A DNA stretch of 11,162 nucleotides, from NCBI GenBank assembly GCA_003162555.1, contig PMNQ01000156.1:824-11985 (forward strand). The letters run 5' to 3'. Below, piece by piece: positions 1 through 7,247 of the stretch. Below the pieces are notes generated by a model. It searched no databases, had not been told where the DNA came from, and worked only from the letters and a program-made list of their open reading frames with translations. Both the position numbers and the translations under genes were made by a program. Source of the stretch: Gammaproteobacteria bacterium (GTDB lineage Bacteria > Pseudomonadota > Gammaproteobacteria > Steroidobacterales > Steroidobacteraceae). Each line of letters starts with the position of its first letter. Positions within the stretch are counted from its first letter, which is position 1.

Positions 1-1394
1 GCGACGAATGAAGGCGTGACCGAGGAGAGCATGCGCTTGTGCGGCGCGATCGCGTTGGCGTCGGCGCCGACCAGGCCGTAGCCGTTGGGCACGCCGGGTT
101 TCATCGAGAAATCATCCATCTCGTTGTTCAGGAACAATCCGGTGCCTGCGATCATGCGCCCGCTGCCGAAGCCGAAGTTCAGCGTGATCGTCGCGGCGAC
201 GCGATTGCCGTCACGATCGAGCACGGAAAAATGCGTGGTCTGTGGACCGCTGCTGGCGCCGGCCCCGATGCCGGGTAGCGCACTGCTCGGCGTGGCGTGA
301 TCGGTGCGGATCGAGGCGGCAAGCCCGGCGGCGTAATCAGCGCTGGTCAGCCGTTGCACGGGCACCGTGACGAAATCCGGATCGCCCAGGTACAGCGCAC
401 GGTCGCGATGCACGCGCCGCATGGCCTCGATGATCAGGTGTTTGCGTTCCAGGGGCGAAGCATTCTTCAGATCAAACTGCGACAGCAGGTTCAGCGCCTC
501 GATTAGCGCAATGCCGCCCGAACTTGGCGGCGGCGCCGACACCACGCGTGCGCCCAGATACTGGCCGACGATCGGCGCGCGCTCGATGGCGTGGTACGCC
601 GCGAGATCGGCTTCGCTCCAGATGCCATCCTGCGCGCGCACGCCCGCAACCAGCCGCGCAGCCATCTCGCCTTTGTAGAAGGACTCGAGCCCGTGCTGAG
701 CCAGATATTCCAGCGTCGCCGCAAGCTCGGGTTGCCGCACCAGCGTGCCCACGGGTGGCACGGCGCCGTCGCGGAAAAAATTGCGCGCCACTTCAGGTTC
801 CGCTTTGAACTGCTCCAGGTGCGACTCCAGCGCGCCATGCAAATGGAGTGACTGCGGGAAACCCTCGCGCGCCAGGCGGATCGCCGGCGCAAGGCTCCTG
901 GCCACCGGCAAACGTCCATAGCGCGCCGCGAGCAACGCCATGCCAGCCGGCTCTCCCGGGATGCCGGCGGCCAGCGCGCTGCGCGTCGACAGGTCCGGCA
1001 CGGGATTTCCCTGCGCGTCGAGAAACATGTCGCGGCTCGCTGCCGCTGGCGCGAATTCGCGCGCATCGATCGCCGTCTCAAAGCCATCACTCTGACGATG
1101 CAGCAAATAGATGCCGCCGCCGGTGAGTCCCGAGCCAGTCGGCTCGACGACCGCAAGCGCAGCGCTCACCGCCACCGCCGCGTCGAAGGCATTGCCGCCT
1201 TCGCGCAGCACTTCGAGTCCGGCCGCGGTCGCGAGCGGATGCGCACTGGCAATGGCGGCATGTGCGGGCGCGGCCACCGGGGCCACGACGGCGGCGGCAG
1301 CTGTGCCGGCCGGCCGCGCGGCATCCGGAAAAAACAGGCACAACGTGCACAGCGCGCTGGCCGCAACCAGCGCGCCGCGCCGCGCCTGGGTCAC
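1..1394 (-). CDS. ggt: Gamma-glutamyltransferase (gamma-glutamyltranspeptidase), C-terminus cut by window edge
   Basis: Periplasmic Ntn-type hydrolase that cleaves or transfers the gamma-glutamyl group of glutathione and related compounds. About 464 codons are visible; E. coli GGT has 580, so roughly 110 C-terminal residues lie outside the window. The start is GTG at 1394, overlapping the coaD stop as GTGA. The N-terminus ([16 protein letters not shown]...) looks like a signal peptide. The large subunit has the substrate-binding Arg (R112, in IDAREFAPA). The precursor should self-cleave before T386 of T386-T387-H388, giving a small subunit starting TTHFSV. E425, D428 and S457-S458 (NEMDDF, MLSS) match the family's binding residues, and the lid-loop stretch between them resembles the E. 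coli enzyme. Spacing between these residues matches E. coli exactly (constant offset of 5), so the gene looks intact and functional. The family assignment is firm; the physiological substrate is inferred. Confidence 0.95.
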   Translation of the reverse strand, partial: MTQARRGALVAASALCTLCLFFPDAARPAGTAAAAVVAPVAAPAHAAIASAHPLATAAGLEVLREGGNAFDAAVAVSAALAVVEPTGSGLTGGGIYLLHRQSDGFETAIDAREFAPAAASRDMFLDAQGNPVPDLSTRSALAAGIPGEPAGMALLAARYGRLPVARSLAPAIRLAREGFPQSLHLHGALESHLEQFKAEPEVARNFFRDGAVPPVGTLVRQPELAATLEYLAQHGLESFYKGEMAARLVAGVRAQDGIWSEADLAAYHAIERAPIVGQYLGARVVSAPPPSSGGIALIEALNLLSQFDLKNASPLERKHLIIEAMRRVHRDRALYLGDPDFVTVPVQRLTSADYAAGLAASIRTDHATPSSALPGIGAGASSGPQTTHFSVLDRDGNRVAATITLNFGFGSGRMIAGTGLFLNNEMDDFSMKPGVPNGYGLVGADANAIAPHKRMLSSVTPSFV

Positions 1395-1879
1395 TTCGCC
1401 ACCTTGCGCCGGAATGCAGCCTCGACCAGCGGGTGGACGAACTCGCTGACGTTCCCGCCGAGCGTGGCGATCTCGCGCACCAGCGTCGAGGAAATGAACG
1501 TGAAATGTTCCTTCGGCGTCAGGAACACGGTTTCCACGCCAGGCGCGATGTGCCGCCCCATGTTGGCGAGCTGGAATTCGAACTCGAAATCCGAAACCGC
1601 GCGCAGTCCGCGCACGATCACGCCGATGCCCTGGGCGCGCGCAAACTCCACGGTCAGTCCTGTATAGCCGACGACCTGCACGTTGGGAATCTCGGCGAGC
1701 ACGCCACGGGCCAGCGTCACGCGCTCCTCGATGTCGAACAGCGGCGCCTTGCCCGGGTTCGCCGCGATCGCCACCAGCACGCTGTCGAAGATGCCGGCCG
1801 CGCGGCGCACCAGGTCCTCGTGGCCACGTGTGATGGGATCGAAAGTACCGGGATAAACAGCCTTGCGATTTGGGGACAC
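1391..1879 (-). CDS. coaD: Phosphopantetheine adenylyltransferase
   Basis: Cytoplasmic enzyme of coenzyme A synthesis: it adenylylates 4'-phosphopantetheine with ATP to give dephospho-CoA and pyrophosphate. The 162-residue product matches the usual length (about 160). It shows the nucleotidyltransferase motif TFDPITRGH (residues 12-20), the [16 protein letters not shown] block (90-105) and the ISSTLVREI motif (129-137), which contacts ATP. The start is GTG at 1879, supported by GAGGAG at 1885-1890, five bases upstream; an earlier start would enter rsmD. The Shine-Dalgarno sequence overlaps the rsmD stop codon, so translation is probably coupled to rsmD. Its own stop overlaps the ggt start by 4 nt. 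The rsmD-coaD pairing is common in proteobacteria. Confidence 0.97.
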   Translation of the reverse strand: MSPNRKAVYPGTFDPITRGHEDLVRRAAGIFDSVLVAIAANPGKAPLFDIEERVTLARGVLAEIPNVQVVGYTGLTVEFARAQGIGVIVRGLRAVSDFEFEFQLANMGRHIAPGVETVFLTPKEHFTFISSTLVREIATLGGNVSEFVHPLVEAAFRRKVAK

Positions 1880-1888
1880 GTTCGCTCC

Positions 1889-2503
1889 TCAGCTGCGCTG
1901 GTACAGATCATACCCGACCGCGCCGGCGGTGCCGGAACGTAGCATCTGCCAGGAGGCCGGGAGCCCCGCAAGCGGCGCAATGCGCGGGTGTTCGAGATAG
2001 ATCAACGCGTCGTTTGCCAGCCAGCCGCCCGCTTCGAGCCGCGCGCTGGTCCGGGCGAGTTCGTCACCGCCAAACGGCGGGTCGAGAAATACCAGCCTGA
2101 AGGCTTGCGCGGGACGCGCGAGGTATTGCGCGGCGCTGCTGCGCGCGAGCTCGACCAGCTCCGATCCAGCGCCCCATTCGCGCAGCACGTCGCCCAAGCC
2201 CGCAATCACCTGTGCATCCTGGTCGACAAATACGCAATGCGCGGCGCCGCGCGACAACGCCTCCAGCCCCAGCGCGCCGGAGCCCGCGTACAGATCAAGA
2301 CAGCGGCGGCCGGCAAGCTTGCCCTGCAGCCAGTTGAACAGCGTCTCGCGCACGCGGTCGCCCGTGGGACGGATCTCACCAGTCGGAAACTGCCAGCGTC
2401 GCCCGCGCCAGCGGCCGGCGATGATACGCAGACGCCGCGACTGCGCACCGCGCGCGTGGCCGGCGTTTGCTGCAGCGGGGGCCAACTTGGGCTTGCGGCT
2501 CAT
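1889..2503 (-). CDS. rsmD: 16S rRNA (guanine(966)-N(2))-methyltransferase
   Basis: SAM-dependent enzyme that methylates G966 of 16S rRNA during 30S assembly. The 204-residue product has an N-terminal basic region with the RLRIIAGRWRGRR element (about 24-36), the RPTGDRVRETLFNWL block (45-59), SAM motif I (LDLYAGSGALGLEAL, 69-83) and the catalytic DPPF tetrad (141-144) typical of N2/N6 amino-methyltransferases. The reading frame stays open upstream to 2602, but I chose ATG 2503 (MSRKPK...). The upstream extension would overlap the divergent ftsY start at 2540 and lacks family character. No strong Shine-Dalgarno sequence precedes 2503. It is the first gene of the minus-strand operon with coaD and ggt. 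Confidence 0.95.
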   Translation of the reverse strand: MSRKPKLAPAAANAGHARGAQSRRLRIIAGRWRGRRWQFPTGEIRPTGDRVRETLFNWLQGKLAGRRCLDLYAGSGALGLEALSRGAAHCVFVDQDAQVIAGLGDVLREWGAGSELVELARSSAAQYLARPAQAFRLVFLDPPFGGDELARTSARLEAGGWLANDALIYLEHPRIAPLAGLPASWQMLRSGTAGAVGYDLYQRS

Positions 2504-2539
2504 GGCGGCGAAGCCTACCGCATATGAGAGAATCCACCC
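2504..2539. promoter_or_regulatory. Divergent rsmD/ftsY start region (36 bp)
   Basis: Only 36 bp separate the start codons of rsmD (minus) and ftsY (plus), so promoters for both directions must lie here or extend into the opposing coding sequences. A CATATG palindrome at 2521-2526 could serve as a -10-like element on either strand, but I find no well-spaced -35 for either direction (nearest candidates have spacers of 20-21). GAGAG at 2526-2530 is a plausible weak ribosome-binding site for ftsY. The promoter assignment is tentative. Confidence 0.3.
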
Positions 2540-3523
2540 ATGCCTGATGCCAACCAGCAAGACGCTGCTCCGGCCGAAGCGCCACAGGCCGAAGCGCCGC
2601 AAGGATTCTTCGGCCGGCTGCGCGCGCGCCTCAATCGCGGCGGCGGCTCGCTCGCGCGCGAGATCCGCGGCCTATTGCAGGGCCGCAGGATCGACGCCGC
2701 GCTGCTCGAGGAACTGGAAACGCGCCTGATCGGCGCCGATGTGGGCGTAACCGCTACGCAGGAGATACTCGAGGACCTGCGCAAGCGGGCTGAGCGCCAC
2801 GAGCTCGCGGACGCGGACGCGCTGCTGGTCGCGTTGCGCGCGCACCTGACCGCACTGCTCAAGCCCTGCGAGCAACCGCTGACGATCGACCGCAACGCGC
2901 ATCCCTTCGTGGTGCTGATCGTCGGCGTCAACGGTTCGGGCAAGACCACCAGCATCGGGAAACTCGCGGCGCAACTACACTCGCAGGGCCTCAAGGTCAT
3001 GCTCGCGGCGGGTGACACGTTCCGCGCCGCCGCCATCGAGCAACTGGGCGTGTGGGCCGAGCGCAGCGGATCACTGCTGGTGGCGCAAGGCGCCGGCGCC
3101 GATCCGGGCGCAGTGATGTTCGATGCGCTGCAGTCGGCGCGCGCGCGCGGCGTCGACGTGCTGCTGGCCGACACAGCCGGGCGCCTGCACAGCCAGTCGC
3201 ACCTGATGGAAGAACTGAAGAAGATCAAACGCGTCATCGCACGTGTCGATGCGAGTGCGCCGCACGAAGTGCTGCTGGTGCTCGACGCCAACCAGGGCCA
3301 GAACGCGCTGGCGCAGGCCGAGCAGTTCCATGCGGCGATTGGCGTCACCGGTCTCGTCATCACCAAGCTCGACGGCACGGCGCGCGGCGGCATCGTCGTG
3401 GCGATCGCGCGCAAACTCGGACTGCCGATCCGCTTCATTGGCCTCGGCGAACAGAGCGAGGATTTCGGGCGCTTCGATGCCGCCGCGTTCGCCGCGGCGC
3501 TGGTTGACGGAGCGCGCGCATGA
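2540..3523 (+). CDS. ftsY: Signal recognition particle receptor FtsY
   Basis: Membrane-associated SRP GTPase that docks ribosome-SRP complexes at the SecYEG translocon. At 327 residues it has a short Ala/Glu-rich N-terminal A region (about residues 1-20, with an EAPQ-AEAPQ repeat) rather than the long acidic A domain of E. coli FtsY (497 aa). The amphipathic GFFGRLRARL segment (22-31), the N helical domain and the G domain follow. GTPase motifs are G1 GVNGSGKTTS (129-138), DTFRAAA (159-165), DTAGR (211-215) and TKLD (275-278), with the closing GLGE (301-304). The G1 loop has Ser where many FtsY proteins have Val (GVNGVGKTT), which is conservative for function. It heads the ftsYEX cluster, and its stop overlaps the ftsE start as ATGA. 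Confidence 0.96.
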   Translation: MPDANQQDAAPAEAPQAEAPQGFFGRLRARLNRGGGSLAREIRGLLQGRRIDAALLEELETRLIGADVGVTATQEILEDLRKRAERHELADADALLVALRAHLTALLKPCEQPLTIDRNAHPFVVLIVGVNGSGKTTSIGKLAAQLHSQGLKVMLAAGDTFRAAAIEQLGVWAERSGSLLVAQGAGADPGAVMFDALQSARARGVDVLLADTAGRLHSQSHLMEELKKIKRVIARVDASAPHEVLLVLDANQGQNALAQAEQFHAAIGVTGLVITKLDGTARGGIVVAIARKLGLPIRFIGLGEQSEDFGRFDAAAFAAALVDGARA

Positions 3524-4215
3524 TCACCTTCGAAGCGGTCGCGAAGCGCTACCGCAATGGGCGCGAAGCGCTCAGCAACATCAGCCTGCATCTGGCGCCC
3601 GGGGAAATGGTGTTCCTGACCGGACGGTCCGGTGCCGGCAAGAGCACGGTGCTCAAGCTCATCGCGCTGCTGGAACGGCCGACGCGCGGTCGCGTCACGG
3701 TCGGTGGTGAAAACACCGGGAAAATGCCGGCGTGGCATGTGCCGGCATTCCGCCGGCGCATCGGCGTCGTGTTCCAGGATCACCGCCTGCTGGTCGACCG
3801 CCCGGTGTTCGACAACGTTGCGCTGCCGTTGATTGTTGCCGACAGTTCGCTGAAGGAAATCGACAAGCGCGTGCGCGCGGCGCTCGACCAGGTGGGCTTG
3901 CGCGGCAGCGAGCGCGTGCTGCCGGCTGAATTGTCGGTCGGCGAGCAGCAGCGAGTCGGCATTGCGCGCGCGATCGTCAGCCGGCCGCCGATCCTGATTG
4001 CCGACGAACCGACCGGCAATCTCGACCCGCAGCTCGCCAGCGAAGTGATGGCGCTGTTCCGGCGGCTCAACGAAGTGGGCGTCACGGTGCTGGTTGCGAC
4101 GCATGATTTGCAGCTGGTGCGCGAGTCCGGCCTGCGCTCGATCGTCATCGAGAACGGCCGCATCGCTGGCAGTGAAGCCGACGGCGCGTTGCCGATCATC
4201 GAGGCACACCGATGA
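3520..4215 (+). CDS. ftsE: Cell division ATP-binding protein FtsE
   Basis: ABC-type ATPase that pairs with FtsX at the septum and drives conformational signalling to periplasmic murein hydrolase activators. The 231-residue product (usual about 220) has Walker A GRSGAGKST (35-43), the Q-loop FQD (85-87), Walker B ILIADEP (158-164), the D-loop region GNLD (166-169) and the switch His H195 (ATHD). The ABC signature reads LSVGEQQR (138-145): the third position is Val instead of the Gly usual in FtsE (LSGGEQQR). That position varies in some other ABC families, so activity is probably retained. The gene overlaps ftsY upstream and ftsX downstream by 4 nt each (ATGA), indicating tight translational coupling. 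Confidence 0.96.
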   Translation: MITFEAVAKRYRNGREALSNISLHLAPGEMVFLTGRSGAGKSTVLKLIALLERPTRGRVTVGGENTGKMPAWHVPAFRRRIGVVFQDHRLLVDRPVFDNVALPLIVADSSLKEIDKRVRAALDQVGLRGSERVLPAELSVGEQQRVGIARAIVSRPPILIADEPTGNLDPQLASEVMALFRRLNEVGVTVLVATHDLQLVRESGLRSIVIENGRIAGSEADGALPIIEAHR

Positions 4216-5141
4216 GCGGCCCCAGCAGCTATTTCGCGCGCCACGCGCAGGCGTTGCTGTCGTCGGCAGGTCATCTGGCGCGCGCGCCGATCGCGACCAC
4301 CTTTACCGTCGTGGTCATGGGCCTGGCGCTCGCGCTGCCGCTCGGGCTCGACGTGCTGGTGCGAGGTGCGCGCGAAGCGACGCATGACTTCAGCGGCGCG
4401 GTCTCCATTTCGGTGTACCTGAAGGCTGGCGTCGCGGAAGCGCGCGCGAACCAGCTGGCGCGCACGGCACGTGAACGCCCCGCCGTGGCCACTGTCGAGC
4501 TGATCACCGCGACGCAGGCGCTGGCGCAGTTCCGTGCGCAATCGGGTTTCGGGGACGCGCTCGATGCGCTCGAGGGCAATCCACTGCCGCACGTGCTGGT
4601 GGTCACGCCGCGCCAGGCGAGCGCCAATCCGGCCGCGATGGAGACGCTGCGCCAATACCTGGCCGCATGGCCCGAGGTCGACGCGGTGCAACTCGACGGC
4701 GACTGGGTCACGCGCTTCAACGCGATGCTGGCGCTGCTGCGCCAGGCGCTGCTGGTATCCGCAGGTCTCCTGGCCATCGGCGTGGTCGCGGTCGTCGGCA
4801 ACACCATCCGCCTCGAAATCCAGAATCGCCGCGCCGAAATCGAAGTGACCAAGCTGGTCGGCGGCACCAACGGCTTCGTCCGCCGCCCATTCCTGTACAC
4901 CGGCGCGCTGTACGGATTGCTCGGCGGCCTGACCGCCTGGCTCGTGGTCGTCGTAACGCTCGCCCTGCTGAACCCCGCGATCGCGCGCCTCGCGCACACT
5001 TACGGCAGCAGTTTCACGCTCGCCGGGCCGGGCGTGCGCGACCTGGGAATCCTGCTCGGCGGGGGTGCCTTGCTGGGCTGGATTGGCTCCTGGCTGGCTG
5101 CCGCGCGGCACCTGGCCAGGATCGAACCCGGTGCTGGGTAA
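4212..5141 (+). CDS. ftsX: Cell division protein FtsX
   Basis: Inner-membrane partner of FtsE in the divisome. The 309-residue product shows the FtsX layout: a short cytoplasmic N-terminus, a first membrane segment (about 28-50), a periplasmic domain (about 55-165) that in relatives contacts murein hydrolase activators such as EnvC, then three further membrane segments (about 172-197, 227-253, 277-298). The cytoplasmic motif EIQNRRAEIEVTKLVGGTNGF (from 202) is a family hallmark and the likely FtsE contact. The start ATG at 4212 overlaps the ftsE stop. Length and topology are normal. A 107-bp gap with its own regulatory sites separates it from rpoH, although read-through into rpoH remains possible since I see no terminator in the gap. 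Confidence 0.95.
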   Translation: MSGPSSYFARHAQALLSSAGHLARAPIATTFTVVVMGLALALPLGLDVLVRGAREATHDFSGAVSISVYLKAGVAEARANQLARTARERPAVATVELITATQALAQFRAQSGFGDALDALEGNPLPHVLVVTPRQASANPAAMETLRQYLAAWPEVDAVQLDGDWVTRFNAMLALLRQALLVSAGLLAIGVVAVVGNTIRLEIQNRRAEIEVTKLVGGTNGFVRRPFLYTGALYGLLGGLTAWLVVVVTLALLNPAIARLAHTYGSSFTLAGPGVRDLGILLGGGALLGWIGSWLAAARHLARIEPGAG

Positions 5142-5172
5142 GTGCCTGTATTTGCTATTCTTTCCAGGTCAC

Positions 5173-5202
5173 GGGAACTCCTGAACGCCCTTAGCACTCC
5201 GA
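5173..5202 (+). promoter_or_regulatory. Candidate sigma-E-type promoter upstream of rpoH
   Basis: GGGAACTC (5173-5180) resembles the -35 element GGAACTT of extracytoplasmic-stress (RpoE) promoters. CTCCGA (5197-5202), 16 bases further on, resembles the -10 TCTGA/TCAAA type. E. coli rpoH also has a sigma-E promoter, which makes the arrangement biologically sensible. The -10 part lies inside the CIRCE operator. This rests on partial motif matches only. Confidence 0.35.
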
Positions 5203-5217
5203 CCAGATGAGTGCTAG
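5191..5217 (+). promoter_or_regulatory. CIRCE operator (HrcA binding site) in front of rpoH
   Basis: TTAGCACTC (5191-5199), a 9-bp spacer (5200-5208) and GAGTGCTAG (5209-5217) match the CIRCE consensus TTAGCACTC-N9-GAGTGCTAA at 17 of 18 arm positions with exact spacing. CIRCE is the operator of HrcA, a repressor whose activity is classically tuned by GroEL and which usually controls groESL and dnaK/grpE genes. Here it sits 31 bp before the rpoH start codon. The hrcA gene itself is not in the window. Confidence 0.9.
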
Positions 5218-5220
5218 AAT
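5191..5220 (+). promoter_or_regulatory. Candidate vegetative promoter of rpoH embedded in CIRCE
   Basis: TAGAAT at 5215-5220 is a good -10 hexamer. TTAGCA at 5191-5196 matches TTGACA at four of six positions with an 18-bp spacer. Both hexamers coincide with the CIRCE arms, so bound HrcA would block RNA polymerase. The predicted transcript would start near 5227, leaving a short leader of about 22 nt that contains the ribosome-binding site GAGGTGA (5235-5241), seven bases before the rpoH ATG. Confidence 0.6.
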
Positions 5221-5248
5221 TACGGTCGAGCAGTGAGGTGACCTGACC

Positions 5249-6127
<879 letters not shown>

Positions 6128-6162
6128 TCCGGGCCACAATCCTCCTTCCCGCTTACCGCGGT

Positions 6163-6180
6163 TGTCGTCGAAAGACGACA
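6163..6180 (+). other. Perfect hairpin with GAAA tetraloop after rpoH
   Basis: TGTCGTC-GAAA-GACGACA forms a 7-bp perfect stem closed by a GNRA tetraloop, 36 bases after the rpoH stop. TAATAT follows instead of a T-run, so it is not a textbook intrinsic terminator. It may stabilise the rpoH mRNA 3' end or act as a weak terminator. Confidence 0.4.
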
Positions 6181-6346
6181 TAATATGGCGCCCAAAGCAA
6201 TGATTTGCTATGGATTTTCTTCCGCGAAAATCCTATGCTTCAGTCATTCCACATCGTGACCGATAACGATGCGGAAAAGGAACAGTCACAGATTTGCAGA
6301 AATCGGGCTGTCCGGGCGTACACGGATGAGGCAGCCGACATTTTCG

Positions 6347-6412
6347 GCCGCCGGGCACCGCCAAGCGCGAACTGACGCGCAGCACCCCGCAGTTTTGGGG
6401 GCGGCATTTTTT
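6347..6412 (+). other. Possible branched RNA structure followed by a T-run
   Basis: GCCGCC (6347-6352) can pair with GGCGGC (6400-6405). That pairing encloses a 5-bp GC hairpin GCGCG-AACTGA-CGCGC (6365-6380) and a CCCC/GGGG hairpin (6385-6400, 8-nt loop; G6400 is claimed by both pairings). Six T follow at 6407-6412. As RNA this could be a three-way junction, or a terminator with a long stem. In GC-rich DNA such pairings also arise by chance; no energy was calculated. Confidence 0.3.
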
Positions 6413-6478
6413 GCCAGGCATGCCGGTCCGGACAAATAGATGTTCGCCCGCGGCAGACCAGATCGATTCTGAAACGTT

Positions 6479-6507
6479 AAAGGCCCCGCTCTGCGGGGCT
6501 TTTTTTT
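6479..6507 (+). terminator. Strong Rho-independent terminator
   Basis: GCCCCGC-TCT-GCGGGGC forms a perfect 7-bp GC stem (6483-6489 with 6493-6499) with a 3-nt loop, extendable by a G-T and A-T pairs with the preceding AAAG. It is followed by eight T (6500-6507). This is a textbook intrinsic terminator on the plus strand. It ends transcription from upstream (rpoH or an unidentified small RNA), or acts as an attenuator, since the next gene begins only 14-35 bases further on depending on start choice. Confidence 0.92.
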
Positions 6508-6541
6508 GCGGCTCGCGCATATGCCATGCACAATGCCGCCG

Positions 6542-7234
6542 ATGAAACCGGTGCGCGCCGTACTCTCGACCCTGCCCGGTCTCCTGCTTGGTGTCAGCGG
6601 CGCCGGCAACGCGGGCGACATTCACATCGACGGCGCAAACAGCTGGCCCAATACCTTTCTGGCGCGCGTAGAAGTGCTCGCGCTGTTGCAGACGCTGAAT
6701 TCAAACCTGCTCGGTCACGACAGCGCCACGCAGATCCTCGGTGAATGGTGCCGCGAACACCGGCTCGCGGCAGATCCGCAGATTGTCGTGCAGCGCGTGC
6801 ACGACGAGCCGTTGCCTGCGAGCGAGGAACAGCGCCGCAACCTGCGCGTCGCACCGGCCGATGAAGTGCGCTTTCGTCACGTGCGGTTGTTGTGCGGTTC
6901 GCTGGTGCTGTCGGAGGCCGACAACTGGTACGTGCCGGGCCGGCTCACTGCTGCAATGAACCAGCAACTCGAGTCGACCGATGCGCCGTTTGGCGCGGTC
7001 GTGCACGAACTGCATTTCCAGCGGCATACGCTCGCTGCGCGGCTGCTGTGGGAGCCGCTCGCGCCCGGTTGGGAAATGGGTGCGCACTCCGAGCAGGCAC
7101 GCGCGGCGCGGCTGGTGGTGCCGGAGCGCGTGCTGGAACATCGCGCGGTGCTATCGCTCCCGGACGGCATGCCGATCAGCGAAGTGATCGAAACCTACAC
7201 CGGCAACGTGCTGGCGTTCGCGCCGCCGCACTAG
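6542..7234 (+). CDS. Exported chorismate lyase-like (UbiC/UTRA-fold) protein of unknown function
   Basis: 230 residues from ATG 6542. This start gives a typical signal peptide (MKPVRAVLSTLPGLLLGVSG..., cleavage near residues 24-25). ATGs at 6521 and 6533 are alternatives, and none has a clear Shine-Dalgarno sequence. The mature part resembles chorismate-pyruvate lyase: FRHVRLLCG (111-119) parallels the UbiC REVLLCG strand with its catalytic Arg (R112 or R115 here). Next come DNWYVP (127-132) and TDAPFGAVV (146-154). The terminal MPISEVIETYTG (210-221) parallels the UbiC segment ending in its catalytic Glu (E214 here). UbiC is about 165 aa and cytoplasmic, so the extra N-terminus and the export signal are atypical. 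I infer the fold, not the activity; it may bind or cleave another small aromatic acid. The gene stands alone, converging on the hydrolase gene with 13 bp between stops. Confidence 0.7.
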   Translation: MKPVRAVLSTLPGLLLGVSGAGNAGDIHIDGANSWPNTFLARVEVLALLQTLNSNLLGHDSATQILGEWCREHRLAADPQIVVQRVHDEPLPASEEQRRNLRVAPADEVRFRHVRLLCGSLVLSEADNWYVPGRLTAAMNQQLESTDAPFGAVVHELHFQRHTLAARLLWEPLAPGWEMGAHSEQARAARLVVPERVLEHRAVLSLPDGMPISEVIETYTGNVLAFAPPH

Positions 7235-7247
7235 GGCCTGTTCGCAC

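Larger units (their letters stand above)
6128..6541. other. Gene-free region with multiple hairpins between rpoH and the UbiC-like gene
   Basis: About 414 bp with no credible coding sequence on either strand; the minus-strand frame crossing it (6233-6625) has no recognisable protein character. It is less GC-rich than its neighbours around 6175-6310. Visible structures are hairpins at 6163-6180, 6212-6233 (GGATTTTC/GAAAATCC, 6-nt loop) and 6291-6304 (GATTT/AAATC, GCAG loop), a possible branched fold at 6347-6405 followed by six T, and a strong terminator at 6479-6507. This could be a small RNA gene, a structured leader or simply an rpoH 3' UTR. I found no convincing promoter and no match to tRNA, 4.5S RNA or a riboswitch class I can recall. 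Confidence 0.5.

Noticed and set aside
503..1156. Minus-strand frame of 217 codons inside the gamma-glutamyltransferase region.
   Set aside because: It is out of frame with ggt, whose uninterrupted frame with all catalytic residues runs from 1394 to the window edge. No frameshift is needed.
2515..4209. Very long open reading frame on the minus strand opposite ftsY and ftsE (564 codons).
   Set aside because: It is antisense to two firmly identified genes, its translation is low-complexity Arg/Ser/Ala-rich with no motif, and long antisense frames are expected in GC-rich codon usage.
5142..5248. Search for a sigma-32 autoregulatory promoter or a long RNA thermometer leader in front of rpoH.
   Set aside because: No CTTGAAA/CCCCAT-type elements are visible, and the predicted leader is only about 22 nt, too short for a convincing thermosensor, although E. 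coli-type elements inside the coding region cannot be excluded.
6128..6510. Possible tRNA, 4.5S RNA, 6S RNA or known riboswitch in the hairpin-rich intergenic region.
   Set aside because: No cloverleaf, SRP-RNA tetraloop core or recognisable riboswitch consensus was found by eye on either strand.
6233..6625. Minus-strand frame across the intergenic region upstream of the UbiC-like gene.
   Set aside because: It crosses the terminator hairpin and the opposite gene's start, has no recognisable domain, and looks like non-coding translation.
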